From IMG/VR virus record IMGVR_UViG_3300000553_000048, positions 1 to 56,581 of that record: 56,581 nt of DNA; one strand, given 5' to 3'. The stretch is from a virus. This document shows positions 31,810 through 40,585 of the stretch, in pieces. Every line of letters begins with the position of its first letter. Positions within the stretch are counted from its first letter, which is position 1. A program made the translations under genes and the position numbers. Under the pieces are notes generated by a model. That model worked only from the letters and a program-made list of their open reading frames with translations, did no database searches and was not told the origin of the DNA.

Positions 31810-32499
31810 ATGAATTATCTTTCTCTATGCCAGACCGTCGGGCAGCTTGCCGGAATTCCCGGCTGTGTGCCTGGCGTCTATCCGACCACCACGATAGGAG
31901 TAACAGGGGAGTTTGCGCGTATCTGCTCCTGGGTGAATATCGCATGGAGTGAGATACAGCGCCACCGGGAAGACTGGAACTGGCTTAGAAATCCTGTCCA
32001 GTTCAACACCGTCGCAGAGACGCAGAGATATAGTCCGGCAACAGTTGGAGCCACCAATTACTCAATATGGAAGATGGATTCTTTCCGTATTTATCTGCAG
32101 GCGGCCGGGATTGAAACTCAGGTCCCGCTTGAGGATTCCGACTACGAGGCTTTCTACAACTACTTCCTGCTTGGCGCCAGAACTGTGACGTATGCCTTCC
32201 CTACAGTCATTTGCATGGACCCGCAAGACAATCTCTGCCTTGGGCTTCCCCCGAATGACGTCTATGTGGTGAACGGTGAGTACTTCCAGAATCCGCAAGT
32301 GTTCGCTCTGGATGCTGACATTCCCTTGTGCGCTGCCCGGTTTCATCAATCTATCGTCTATCGGGCAATGATGAAATACGGCGCCTATGAGGCAGCAGGG
32401 GAAGTAATCGCGGAGTATCAGACGCTTTATAACGAGATCATCAACAAGATGGAGTTCGCGCAAACGCCTAATATTGAAATGGGCGGTTCTCTTATATGA
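31810..32499 (+). CDS. Head-tail adaptor protein
   Basis: This 229-residue protein has the helical pattern of podovirus adaptor/head-completion proteins: LCQTVGQLAGIPG at the N-terminus, ICSWVNIAWSEIQRHREDW, NWLRNPVQFNT and a C-terminal helix (ARFHQSIVYRAMMKYGAYEA). It should bind the portal ring and carry the nozzle. Overlaps the next gene by ATGA. Confidence 0.75.
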   Translation: MNYLSLCQTVGQLAGIPGCVPGVYPTTTIGVTGEFARICSWVNIAWSEIQRHREDWNWLRNPVQFNTVAETQRYSPATVGATNYSIWKMDSFRIYLQAAGIETQVPLEDSDYEAFYNYFLLGARTVTYAFPTVICMDPQDNLCLGLPPNDVYVVNGEYFQNPQVFALDADIPLCAARFHQSIVYRAMMKYGAYEAAGEVIAEYQTLYNEIINKMEFAQTPNIEMGGSLI

Positions 32500-34844
32500 G
32501 CAGGTCTGCGCAAGTAAGACAGGCAAAAGTGTCAGTGCCAAAGGTGCAGTTTGACGCTGTGCTTTGTACTGGCGGCCTGGATCTGGTAACGCCTACGATC
32601 AGCCTGAAAAATGGCTTTGTCCGCGAAGGGATAAACTTTGAATGCGGCGTCACCGGCGGATACTCCCGGATAGTCGGGTATGAGCGTTTCGACGGTCATA
32701 CGTCTCCTACCACTGGATCTCTGACCGGGCAGATTCTCGGTGTCACTATCGTTCTGAATGTTCCCGTTGTGGGCGCCACAGTAACGGGTGGAACGAGCGG
32801 CGCAACCGCGACAATCTCGTACCTGAACGGGCTTGAGGTTGGCGTGGCAGAGATTACCGGCACGTTTGTCCTGGGCGACGTGTTGACATCTGGCGGCGTG
32901 TCTGTCGGCGTGGTGAATAATCTCGTCGCCGGACCGAACAGTCCGCTTGAACAGGCAATCTTTCAAAACTCCTGCGCCACGATATACCGGAACGCTATTT
33001 CTGCCGTCCCTGGTTCCGGGAGTATTCTGGGTGTCTTCTGTTACCTCGGGACGGTTTACGCCTTCAGGAATAACTCAGCAGGCACGGCGGCGTGTCTTTA
33101 TAAGTCGTCGGCTACCGGCTGGGTGCTGGTCCCGTACTTCCAGTCTGTAAGTTTTACCGCTGGCTCCTTGCAGCCGGTCGCTGGCGATACTCTTGTTCAG
33201 GGAAGCGTTTCCGCTACCATCATGCGCGTCGCCTGGTGCGGCGGCGTTTGGGCAGGCTCGGCCTTTGGTCAATTTATCATCACCAATCTGTCCGGCGGCA
33301 ACTTCTCGGCTGGTAACGCAACCACGACGGGTCTTTCGTCTGGCACCGGCTCAGGCTATAAAATGCCAGCCGTGTCTATGCCCATCGGGACCACGCAGAT
33401 TCCGCTGGTCGCTGGATCCGGCACAATCCTTGCCGGCGGAAACGTCTCCTTCTCCGGTGACCCGAATATTTACTCGGTTATTAACGGGATTACCGGACCG
33501 GGCAACGGGCAACTTGGCCCCGGAACAATTACAATAGCCAACGGCCTCCTTCAGGCTTCTGTCGCAAATGCAGCCGTTACCCTTGTCCAGACAATCGCCT
33601 TCACTCTTTCTGGACCGCAGACGCAAATCGGCATGCTGCCCGGCGGCAAGTTTGAGTTTGCAGACACCAACTTCTTTGGCCAGGCGGTCACGGAACGGAT
33701 TTATGGAGTCGATGGCGTCAACCCGGCCTTTGAGTTTGACGGAACAACACTGGTCCCGATATTCACAGGGGCAGCCCCTGAGACACCAAGCCACTTGTGC
33801 GTCCACCGGGAATACCTGTTTCTCTCGATTCAGTCGTCCTATTTCTGGTCGGCTCCCGGTGCGCCTTACGATTTCACAGCCATTGATGGAGGTGGTGAGG
33901 CTGCAGTCGGGCAGGTAATCACGGCTATGGTCTCAATGCCTGGCGCCGTGACATATCAGGGCACGATATTCACCCTCGGCATCTTTAGCCGGTTCAACAC
34001 CTACATTCTGTATGGAGCCTCGAATGCAACATGGTCGATGGTCAGCTACAACACCGGCAACGGAGCAAACGCCTTCACGGCCCGGAATATGGCCCAGACT
34101 TTTGCCTTTGATGATGCTGGCGTTATTGTCATTCAGTCGGCCATTCAGTACGGCAACTTCAGCCAGGATTCAATCACCAGCAATATTTTACCGTTCATCT
34201 ATGCGAATCTGAATCTCGCTACATATGCGGCCCTGAATAGAGACAAGAGCCAATACAGGATTTTCTTTTCCAACGGATACGGCCTGTATATCACAGTGGT
34301 CAATGGCAAGACGGTTGGCTGCATGCCGGTCTATTTCCCGGACGTCGTTCAGTGTTGCTACGAAGGCAGGACCCCGAGTGGTCGGGAAGTGACCTATTTC
34401 GGGACATCGAACGGTTTTGTCATGCAGCTGGATAAAGGGACCTCGTTTGACGGTGCCAATATCAATTATCAGCTGGTCATGAACTACACCTCGGAAAAAT
34501 CTCCGCAGGTTGTGAAGCGGTTCAGAAGGGCATCCGTCGAGATAATGACGCAATCTGCTTCGTATGTTGACCTGCAGGTCGGCTACTCGCTCGGATATTC
34601 CTCGCAGGAATACATGCAGGCCTCGACAACTGATTACACGATGTACCTTTCGAACTCCAACTGGGACGCCTTCACCTGGGACAACTTCTTCTATGACACG
34701 ACCGGCAACTCTCCGTTCCGGGTTGATATGGAGGGGACGGCGGAAAATGTGGCCATGGCCTTCTCTGGATCCTCGGCTTACGTCCCGGCGTTTACAATCA
34801 ACTCCATTATGATTCATTTTACGCCCCGACGGGTGATGAGGTAA
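32496..34844 (+). CDS. Tail nozzle / stabilisation-like protein
   Basis: This 782-residue beta-rich protein begins with TISLKNGFVREGINFECGV and contains repeated Gly/Thr-rich blocks (VVGATVTGGTSGATATISYL). The later half is propeller-like (LCVHREYLFLSIQSSYFWS, QTFAFDDAGVIVIQSAIQY). Size, position after the adaptor and composition fit the tail hub or nozzle that closes the podovirus tail. Confidence 0.75.
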   Translation: MSRSAQVRQAKVSVPKVQFDAVLCTGGLDLVTPTISLKNGFVREGINFECGVTGGYSRIVGYERFDGHTSPTTGSLTGQILGVTIVLNVPVVGATVTGGTSGATATISYLNGLEVGVAEITGTFVLGDVLTSGGVSVGVVNNLVAGPNSPLEQAIFQNSCATIYRNAISAVPGSGSILGVFCYLGTVYAFRNNSAGTAACLYKSSATGWVLVPYFQSVSFTAGSLQPVAGDTLVQGSVSATIMRVAWCGGVWAGSAFGQFIITNLSGGNFSAGNATTTGLSSGTGSGYKMPAVSMPIGTTQIPLVAGSGTILAGGNVSFSGDPNIYSVINGITGPGNGQLGPGTITIANGLLQASVANAAVTLVQTIAFTLSGPQTQIGMLPGGKFEFADTNFFGQAVTERIYGVDGVNPAFEFDGTTLVPIFTGAAPETPSHLCVHREYLFLSIQSSYFWSAPGAPYDFTAIDGGGEAAVGQVITAMVSMPGAVTYQGTIFTLGIFSRFNTYILYGASNATWSMVSYNTGNGANAFTARNMAQTFAFDDAGVIVIQSAIQYGNFSQDSITSNILPFIYANLNLATYAALNRDKSQYRIFFSNGYGLYITVVNGKTVGCMPVYFPDVVQCCYEGRTPSGREVTYFGTSNGFVMQLDKGTSFDGANINYQLVMNYTSEKSPQVVKRFRRASVEIMTQSASYVDLQVGYSLGYSSQEYMQASTTDYTMYLSNSNWDAFTWDNFFYDTTGNSPFRVDMEGTAENVAMAFSGSSAYVPAFTINSIMIHFTPRRVMR

Positions 34845-34845
34845 T

Positions 34846-35796
34846 ATGTCAAGTCCTGCAGCCACCGTTCTAACCCCGGCATCGATAACGACTGACCCGA
34901 ATTCCGCGGCTTCTGTCGCGACGGATCCGACCACGTCGACAGACCCGACGGCGGCCGGGGCGGTTTCGTCCACTACGGCTTTTCCGGGGGAAGATGCGCC
35001 GGCCAATGCAACTACCATCCCGACCAACGCGACGCAGGCCGGGACCTCAGCGACGAATGACGCGGCGTCTGCCAATCAATTTAGCAGCCTTATAAGTTCG
35101 GCTACGCCTCCGACCAACACGGCAACCACTCCTTCAAGCGCTTCGACAGTGGCAGGGCAGCTTAACTCTCTCTTGAGTTCTTCCTCTCCATATATTCAGA
35201 GCGCAAGGGCTTCCGGCACCCAGACCGCCAATGACCGCGGCTTGATCAATTCCAGCATCGACGCGGGTGCTGCCGAGACGGCGGCTATCAGTGCGGCAAC
35301 CCCGATTGCAGCGCAAGACGCGTCAACCAACGCGGCCCTGCAGTTGTCTGCACAGAATGCCAACCAGACCGAAACGGAAACCCAGTATGCGGCTCAGGTT
35401 CAGACAGCTGCCTCTGCCCAGGCTCTTTACAATTCGGCGACACTTCAGGAACAGGAAGGCGGTATCACTCAGCAGACAGCGGCTCAGGCTCAGGCTGCTA
35501 CGGCGGCGCTCCAAACACAGCTTACCCAGATGGGCGTGAATGTCTCCCTTGATCAGATCAATGCGGCCAGCCAGAGCGCTTATATCAATGCCGTCTCTCC
35601 GGTGATGACCGCCTATCAATCGGCATACGAAGCTATCCAGACTCAGCCAGACGCTCAGATGGACGCGGCGGCGAAGGCTACGGCCCTCGCTGGACTGCAG
35701 GCCACCTATCAGGCTCAGTTGACATCAATCAGCAATGTCTACGGCTACACGGTTGATTGGGGCGATACCGGCGCGGCAACGGCAGCGTCAGACTGA
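34846..35796 (+). CDS. Ala/Ser/Thr/Gln-rich virion protein (ejection-protein candidate), 316 aa
   Basis: The N-terminal 100 residues are disordered Ser/Thr/Pro/Asp repeats (ATDPTTSTDPTAAGAV). The remainder is an extended Ala/Gln helix (QTAAQAQAATAALQTQL). Such proteins in this position are usually internal virion or ejection proteins. The stop shares a base with the next start (TGATG). Confidence 0.55.
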   Translation: MSSPAATVLTPASITTDPNSAASVATDPTTSTDPTAAGAVSSTTAFPGEDAPANATTIPTNATQAGTSATNDAASANQFSSLISSATPPTNTATTPSSASTVAGQLNSLLSSSSPYIQSARASGTQTANDRGLINSSIDAGAAETAAISAATPIAAQDASTNAALQLSAQNANQTETETQYAAQVQTAASAQALYNSATLQEQEGGITQQTAAQAQAATAALQTQLTQMGVNVSLDQINAASQSAYINAVSPVMTAYQSAYEAIQTQPDAQMDAAAKATALAGLQATYQAQLTSISNVYGYTVDWGDTGAATAASD

Positions 35797-36248
35797 TGAA
35801 AAGGTGCACGATGGAAGACATTATGATCGTCAGCAACGTCCTGGACCACGATTCTGTGTTTATCCCGGTCAATGGCCGAGAGTGCAAAGAGCCGGGGGTA
35901 AGCGCGTATGCGGCTTTGAATCGTCCAGACATTCATGTGCTGATGCCGAACAATGGGACCGTTCATATCTTCGTTCCCTATAATGAGAATATCATGCACG
36001 TTCATATCGCCGTGCTTCCTGAGTTTCGCGGAAAGCTGGCGATAAAGACGTTGAAGGACTCCTTCACCTGGATCTTTGAGAATACCGGCGCAATCAAGAT
36101 TATCGGCTTTGAGGCTGCAAAAAATAAAGCGGCAATCCGTTTCATCGGAATGTTGGGCGTACAGAAAGAGGGCGTCTTGAAAAACTGCGACGGCCAGGGT
36201 GGCGACATGGTTGTTTATGGACATTGCAAACCTGAAAAAGAGGATTGA
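35796..36248 (+). CDS. GNAT-like N-acetyltransferase
   Basis: This 150-residue protein shows the GNAT core: MHVHIAVLPEFRGKLAIKTL (strand 4 and the start of the acetyl-CoA-binding helix), FENTGAIKIIGFEAAKNKAA and a final strand (MVVYGHCKPE). The canonical Q/RxxGxG/A loop is degenerate, so activity is uncertain. An in-frame ATG at 35811 is an alternative start. It is the first of three enzymes inside the structural operon. Confidence 0.65.
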   Translation: MKRCTMEDIMIVSNVLDHDSVFIPVNGRECKEPGVSAYAALNRPDIHVLMPNNGTVHIFVPYNENIMHVHIAVLPEFRGKLAIKTLKDSFTWIFENTGAIKIIGFEAAKNKAAIRFIGMLGVQKEGVLKNCDGQGGDMVVYGHCKPEKED

Positions 36249-36617
36249 ATGCAGACTCACGTATTCACGGATAAAGACTTTGCCTTATTCAAGGACACCG
36301 TTGAAAAATGGATAATTGACTTTGGAATAACTGGCTGGGGTGTTGAGATTCGCCATGAGCAGATAGGGGATAAGAGTATCGCTCAAGTTTCCACCAATCC
36401 AGTTAGTCGTAACGCTTTTTTTCGGTTAACCCTGCAAGTTGAATCAGACTATGCGCTTGAGAGGGATCCCGTTAAACTTGCTATCCATGAGGTTTTGCAT
36501 CTTCTCCTTGCCGACTTCGCGTGGACTATATCCACTTCTGGGGGTGAGTATTCCGATATATCGATGGGTCACGAACATTCCATTATCCATCGGCTGATAA
36601 AGTTGATCAAACCATGA
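36249..36617 (+). CDS. Small zincin-type metallopeptidase-like protein
   Basis: This 122-residue protein carries a HExxH motif (H80-E81-V-L-H84 in LAIHEVLHLLLADF) and a later GHEHSIIH that can give the third ligand. It is small for a peptidase and has no signal peptide, so it acts in the cytoplasm or in the virion. It begins directly after the GNAT stop and overlaps the radical SAM gene by ATGA. Target unknown; virion-protein maturation is a possibility. Confidence 0.7.
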   Translation: MQTHVFTDKDFALFKDTVEKWIIDFGITGWGVEIRHEQIGDKSIAQVSTNPVSRNAFFRLTLQVESDYALERDPVKLAIHEVLHLLLADFAWTISTSGGEYSDISMGHEHSIIHRLIKLIKP

Positions 36618-37576
36618 AAGTAGCCTTCACCTATTTCCCGCTGGCAATCAACTGGAATCACGGCGCTGCTGTGCTCTCTCAGCTTTGCAAGAACGCAGTC
36701 ATTGAAACTGAGCTATTCCCTTTGTATCCCGGCTTCACCGGGGAAGGATTTGACTATGTGTGTGTCAGCTTTGTCACCGTCCACGATTACCGGGCCGCTC
36801 AAGACATCTGCCGAGGTATTACCGTTCCTAAAGGAGCTGGCGGCGTATATGCCAGGAAGGGCGGAATCATCGAAGGGTTCAACAATGTCTGCCGCGGAGA
36901 GGGCGAACGTATTGTTGATTTTTTCCTCGAAGGTGACACGTCCGTCTTTGATAATGTCCTGCTTGACACGGATATAAACCCGCTTCCGGATTACACCGGC
37001 GTGACGGGATACGAGTTTGGCCGCGGGATACCATTTCTTGCAGGAAAAAAACTCATTCCGTACTCGCATAGTCGGGGATGTCCTCATCATTGCAGCTTCT
37101 GCGAGGTCAAAAACCTTCCGCAGGCCGTCAGGGTAAAGACCAACATCCGGGCCGACCTTTCCGAGCTATCAAAAAGATATCATCCGGATCTTTGGTATTT
37201 CACGGACGAGACCTTGCCGTATTACACAAAGGAATGGCGGGAACAATTACGGGGAAATTCTATCCCGTTTCTTTCTTTCATCCGGGCGGACATTAACCCG
37301 GCTCACTTGATCATGTTGATTGCCAACGGCTTGCATACGTGCGCCATGGGGATCGAGTCAGGGGATGAACAATACCGGAATACGATTTTGAATAAAGGCG
37401 TCACGGACAGACAGATATACCGGACAGTTGAGATGCTGGACCGTTACGGAGTCAACCGGATCATGCTGTATATGCGGCATACTCCCGGCGAGACCGACGC
37501 GCACAGAGACAAGACATTTGAGATGGTAGACCGTCTCGGGGGTTACCCGATGATTTTCGAATACGAGAGGCTTTGA
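36614..37576 (+). CDS. Radical SAM enzyme
   Basis: This 320-residue protein has the iron-sulfur motif CPHHCSFC (C156, C160, C163; CxxxCxxC). Downstream radical-SAM core segments follow: LWYFTDETLPYYT, NGLHTCAMGIESGDEQYR, YGVNRIMLYMRHTPGET. The N-terminal 150 residues look like a degenerate B12-binding Rossmann domain (FDYVCVSFVTVHDYRAAQD, GGVYARKGG), as in B12-type radical SAM proteins. No precursor peptide is evident beside it. Reading within tail/ejection genes suggests modification of a virion protein or a host target early in infection. Confidence 0.88.
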   Translation: MKVAFTYFPLAINWNHGAAVLSQLCKNAVIETELFPLYPGFTGEGFDYVCVSFVTVHDYRAAQDICRGITVPKGAGGVYARKGGIIEGFNNVCRGEGERIVDFFLEGDTSVFDNVLLDTDINPLPDYTGVTGYEFGRGIPFLAGKKLIPYSHSRGCPHHCSFCEVKNLPQAVRVKTNIRADLSELSKRYHPDLWYFTDETLPYYTKEWREQLRGNSIPFLSFIRADINPAHLIMLIANGLHTCAMGIESGDEQYRNTILNKGVTDRQIYRTVEMLDRYGVNRIMLYMRHTPGETDAHRDKTFEMVDRLGGYPMIFEYERL

Positions 37577-37577
37577 T

Positions 37578-38483
37578 ATGGGATGGACAGCAGCGGCAGC
37601 GATAGGGGAAGGTTTGGCTGCGATTGGTGCAGGAGCGGCAACGGCGGCAGGTGCTATAGGTATCACCGGTGCCGCAGCTGAGATAGTGGGCGACGTTGCA
37701 ATGGGTGCTGTAGTCGGCGCGGTAGTAGGCGGGGTAAAGTCAGCGGTCACCGGCGGCAATATCATGCAAGGGATTGAAAGCGGCGGTCTGATTGGAGGCG
37801 TTACCGCTGGCATAGGTGGAGGGGTGAGTGCTGCGAGTGCTGCTATTGGTGGTACAGCGGGGGCTACTGGCTCCGCAACATTGACAGCGGAAGGCCTGGA
37901 TAGTTCGACGGCAAGCACCCTTCAAAACACCATCGACGCCCCGGTAAACTTGGGGTCAGTTACTGACACAGGGATTTCAAATCCTGCCACAACAACCATA
38001 GGCGGAAGCGATTTCACCTCAGCCTCGACAGATGCGGCGAACTCCGGAAACTCCGGGCTTATAGCAAATCTGAATTCCCCAATAGGCACAGACACAACTT
38101 CCCCCATGGCAACATCAGGTGGCGCGGTTAATTCTCCAAATTCTGGCGGCTCTTCAAGCGCTGGCGGTATCAACCTTGGCCAGTCGATGGGCTCAGCAGC
38201 GGTCCAGGGAGCATTCGGGCTTGTGACCGGGCTTGCAAAGGGAGTTGCGGCAGCAGACGCCACACAGACACAAAATAAATGGAATGCCGCCCAGAAGGTT
38301 GTGACGCCTACAGGTGTTGCACCGGCACAGGCAAACATCCAGGGAAAGAATTACGTCGATACGGCTCAGCTTGACGCTACGGCTGCAAACCCTGAACTTA
38401 TGGGATCTGTTTACAAGAACCTCAACACAGCCCCCACAACGTCGCCCACAGGAACCATAGCATCTCCAGGAGCAGCATCATGA
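37578..38483 (+). CDS. Gly/Ala-rich internal virion protein, 301 aa
   Basis: The N-terminal 100 residues are small-residue hydrophobic helices (GLAAIGAGAATAAGAIGI, VAMGAVVGAVVGGVKSAV, GGVTAGIGGGVSAASAAIG) suited to membrane insertion. Then comes a Ser/Thr/Asn-rich disordered middle and a short C-terminal helix. It resembles podovirus ejection proteins such as T7 gp14 in character, not in sequence. Overlaps its neighbour by ATGA. Confidence 0.6.
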   Translation: MGWTAAAAIGEGLAAIGAGAATAAGAIGITGAAAEIVGDVAMGAVVGAVVGGVKSAVTGGNIMQGIESGGLIGGVTAGIGGGVSAASAAIGGTAGATGSATLTAEGLDSSTASTLQNTIDAPVNLGSVTDTGISNPATTTIGGSDFTSASTDAANSGNSGLIANLNSPIGTDTTSPMATSGGAVNSPNSGGSSSAGGINLGQSMGSAAVQGAFGLVTGLAKGVAAADATQTQNKWNAAQKVVTPTGVAPAQANIQGKNYVDTAQLDATAANPELMGSVYKNLNTAPTTSPTGTIASPGAAS

Positions 38484-39235
38484 GCGGATTAATAGGAAGT
38501 GTAAGCGGTAATCCTCAGAACGTCGGGCTCGGCGGTCCTTTGCCGTCCACGCCTGGCGCTCCAGCCCAAGCGCCACCCATGCCAGTTTCGAAAGGCGGTG
38601 GAGTGGTCCCGGCTGGCGGTCTTCCTCCTTCGCCTGCCCCGGCAGCAACAGGGCAGCAGGCTCCTACTCCGGCGCGGCAGCCTCTTCCTCCTGTCCATCC
38701 GAGCCAGCAGGGAATGAAGCAGGACCTTATGATGTACGTCAGCAAGGGGCTTGATATTATCTCTTCCCCTCAGACCAGAGCAAGTATTGTCACGATGTTA
38801 AAACACGGAGACCCTGTATCTGCCCTGGCGAACACGTTGCTTATTATTGTGCAGAAATTGGATTGCGCGTCCAGGGCAAAGGGGGTTGAGATTGCCGATG
38901 CCGTGAAGCTGTACGGAGCCCATGACCTTCTCGCGGAACTGCTCAAGGTGATGAGTGCGGCAGGTATCGCGCATCTTACCCCTGATCAACAGAATCTGGC
39001 TTTCAGTGTCATGGTTCAGGATTACATCAAGGCTGAGGTCGCGGCTGGCAGAATCAACCCGGCCAAGCTCCAACAGCAGAGCGAGGCGGCTGCAGCCCAG
39101 GTAAGCCCAAAGATGCGGCAGCAAGCACAGGAATCGGCACAAAGGATTCAGGCTACAGCTGTAGCATATCAGAAAGGTCTCAGTCGGCAGCAACCAAGCC
39201 AACAACCGGGAGCGCAACAAGGAGCACAGCAATAA
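38480..39235 (+). CDS. Internal virion protein with Pro-rich N-terminus, 251 aa
   Basis: Residues 1-75 are Pro/Gly/Ala-rich and disordered. The rest is a helical domain (QDLMMYVSKGLDIISSPQT, GDPVSALANTLLIIVQKLD, LTPDQQNLAFSVMVQDYI), and the end is Gln-rich (QQPSQQPGAQQGAQQ). Likely a second ejection protein; coupled to its neighbours at both ends. Confidence 0.55.
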   Translation: MSGLIGSVSGNPQNVGLGGPLPSTPGAPAQAPPMPVSKGGGVVPAGGLPPSPAPAATGQQAPTPARQPLPPVHPSQQGMKQDLMMYVSKGLDIISSPQTRASIVTMLKHGDPVSALANTLLIIVQKLDCASRAKGVEIADAVKLYGAHDLLAELLKVMSAAGIAHLTPDQQNLAFSVMVQDYIKAEVAAGRINPAKLQQQSEAAAAQVSPKMRQQAQESAQRIQATAVAYQKGLSRQQPSQQPGAQQGAQQ

Positions 39236-40584
39236 TGGGACTACTCACGCAGGCATTGGCCGGTGCGGCTGAAGGTGGCGCTTCGGCTGAAGGGGCGGCA
39301 ATCACCACCCAGAACCAGCAAAACTTTCAGATGATGCTGGAAAATTCCAGGAATCAGGCACAGCAAAACCTTGTTCAGCTTTCATCTACCTTGCAGGCGC
39401 AGAATGCGTCGGCTCTGTCGGCCCAGAATGCTCAGCAGAATCTGAGCGCGCAGACAGTAGGCGTTGACAATAATGGCATCCCCATTACGCGGTCTGATTA
39501 CAGCAATATGACAGCGGACCAGAAAGGGGATGTTCAGAGCCCGCAGGCGTATGGAGCGCAGACCAATCTTGACTATACTCCTATCGGTATGAAGTCAGAC
39601 GGGTCTCCTCTCTTGCCTTCTGACCTGACTCCGGACGGGCCTCCCTCTGGCTCGATTCTCAATATCCAAATGCAGCAGGCCATGAATGCGGCGAATATCC
39701 AACATCTGAATTCTGAGACGTTCAAGAATATTCAGACCGGAAACTGGATGGATAATCGATACAGCGGTGGCTGGAAGGGCCAGTCTGCGGAGCAGATGCG
39801 CGCGGCTGGCATGTCTGAAATTGAGATTGCAAAGGCACTCCAACAGCAACAGAGTGGAGGAGGGGCAAATGGCGGCAGGCCGACGTCAGAGCAGATAAAA
39901 AGCGTCAACGATCTCAGGGACCAGGCTGACACCGCTATTTCAGCGGGACAGATTCAGAAGGGTAAAGATATCCTCGCTGAACGTAACCAGATGGCCGCTC
40001 AAATCGGGATGCCGTCCCTTGAATATGTCCAGGATACTCCGGCGACCACGAAGAATAAGGGACTTATTGACAGTACCCAGGTCCCGGATAAACCGGAAAC
40101 CGGCCATATCAGGCTTATGCAGAATCAGCCTGGACAGAACAACAGCAATCTTAATCAGTCTCAGCGGCAAGTTGAAAGCGGGAATAAAGATTTTTCTGTA
40201 AATGGGCAGCCGGTTACCTCGTCACAGGGCGCCAGGTATGCGATGCAGGTTATGCCGAATACTGCTGCTAATCCCGGATTTGGCGTCCGCCCGGCAGATC
40301 CGAAGATTCTTGCTTCTGGTAACCAGCAGGCTATTTCCGCTGAATACAACAGGGTCGGGCAGGATTACATGAACGCTCTTCTCCAAAAATATAACGGGAA
40401 TCTTCCTGTCGCTCTTGCCGCTTACAATCAGGGTCCAGGCGCAACCGATACGTGGCTGAATAATTCCAAGGGGGATTTGAATAAATTGCCTCCCGAAACG
40501 CAGACCTATCTTGTGAAAGTATTGGGGATGATGAATCAAAGCAAGTCTTCATCCGCAAACTCATCTTCGCCGAACCAAGGATAA
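39235..40584 (+). CDS. Virion-associated lytic transglycosylase (SLT domain)
   Basis: This 449-residue protein has a Gln-rich N-terminal 300 residues. An SLT domain lies at about residues 305-430: catalytic Glu314 in RQVESGN, then GARYAMQVMPNTAANPGFG and GNLPVALAAYNQGPG. It would locally open peptidoglycan as DNA enters, like the transglycosylase domain of T7 gp16. It directly precedes the giant polyvalent gene. Confidence 0.88.
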   Translation: MGLLTQALAGAAEGGASAEGAAITTQNQQNFQMMLENSRNQAQQNLVQLSSTLQAQNASALSAQNAQQNLSAQTVGVDNNGIPITRSDYSNMTADQKGDVQSPQAYGAQTNLDYTPIGMKSDGSPLLPSDLTPDGPPSGSILNIQMQQAMNAANIQHLNSETFKNIQTGNWMDNRYSGGWKGQSAEQMRAAGMSEIEIAKALQQQQSGGGANGGRPTSEQIKSVNDLRDQADTAISAGQIQKGKDILAERNQMAAQIGMPSLEYVQDTPATTKNKGLIDSTQVPDKPETGHIRLMQNQPGQNNSNLNQSQRQVESGNKDFSVNGQPVTSSQGARYAMQVMPNTAANPGFGVRPADPKILASGNQQAISAEYNRVGQDYMNALLQKYNGNLPVALAAYNQGPGATDTWLNNSKGDLNKLPPETQTYLVKVLGMMNQSKSSSANSSSPNQG

Positions 40585-40585
40585 T

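Noticed and set aside
34188-35075. Long minus-strand ORF (295 codons) opposite the nozzle and ejection genes.
   Set aside because: It is an antisense shadow of G/C-ending codons in strong plus-strand genes, with no ribosome binding site or recognisable product.
36614-37576. RiPP biosynthesis cluster around the radical SAM gene.
   Set aside because: No precursor peptide, leader-binding domain or exporter is visible nearby; neighbours are virion genes.
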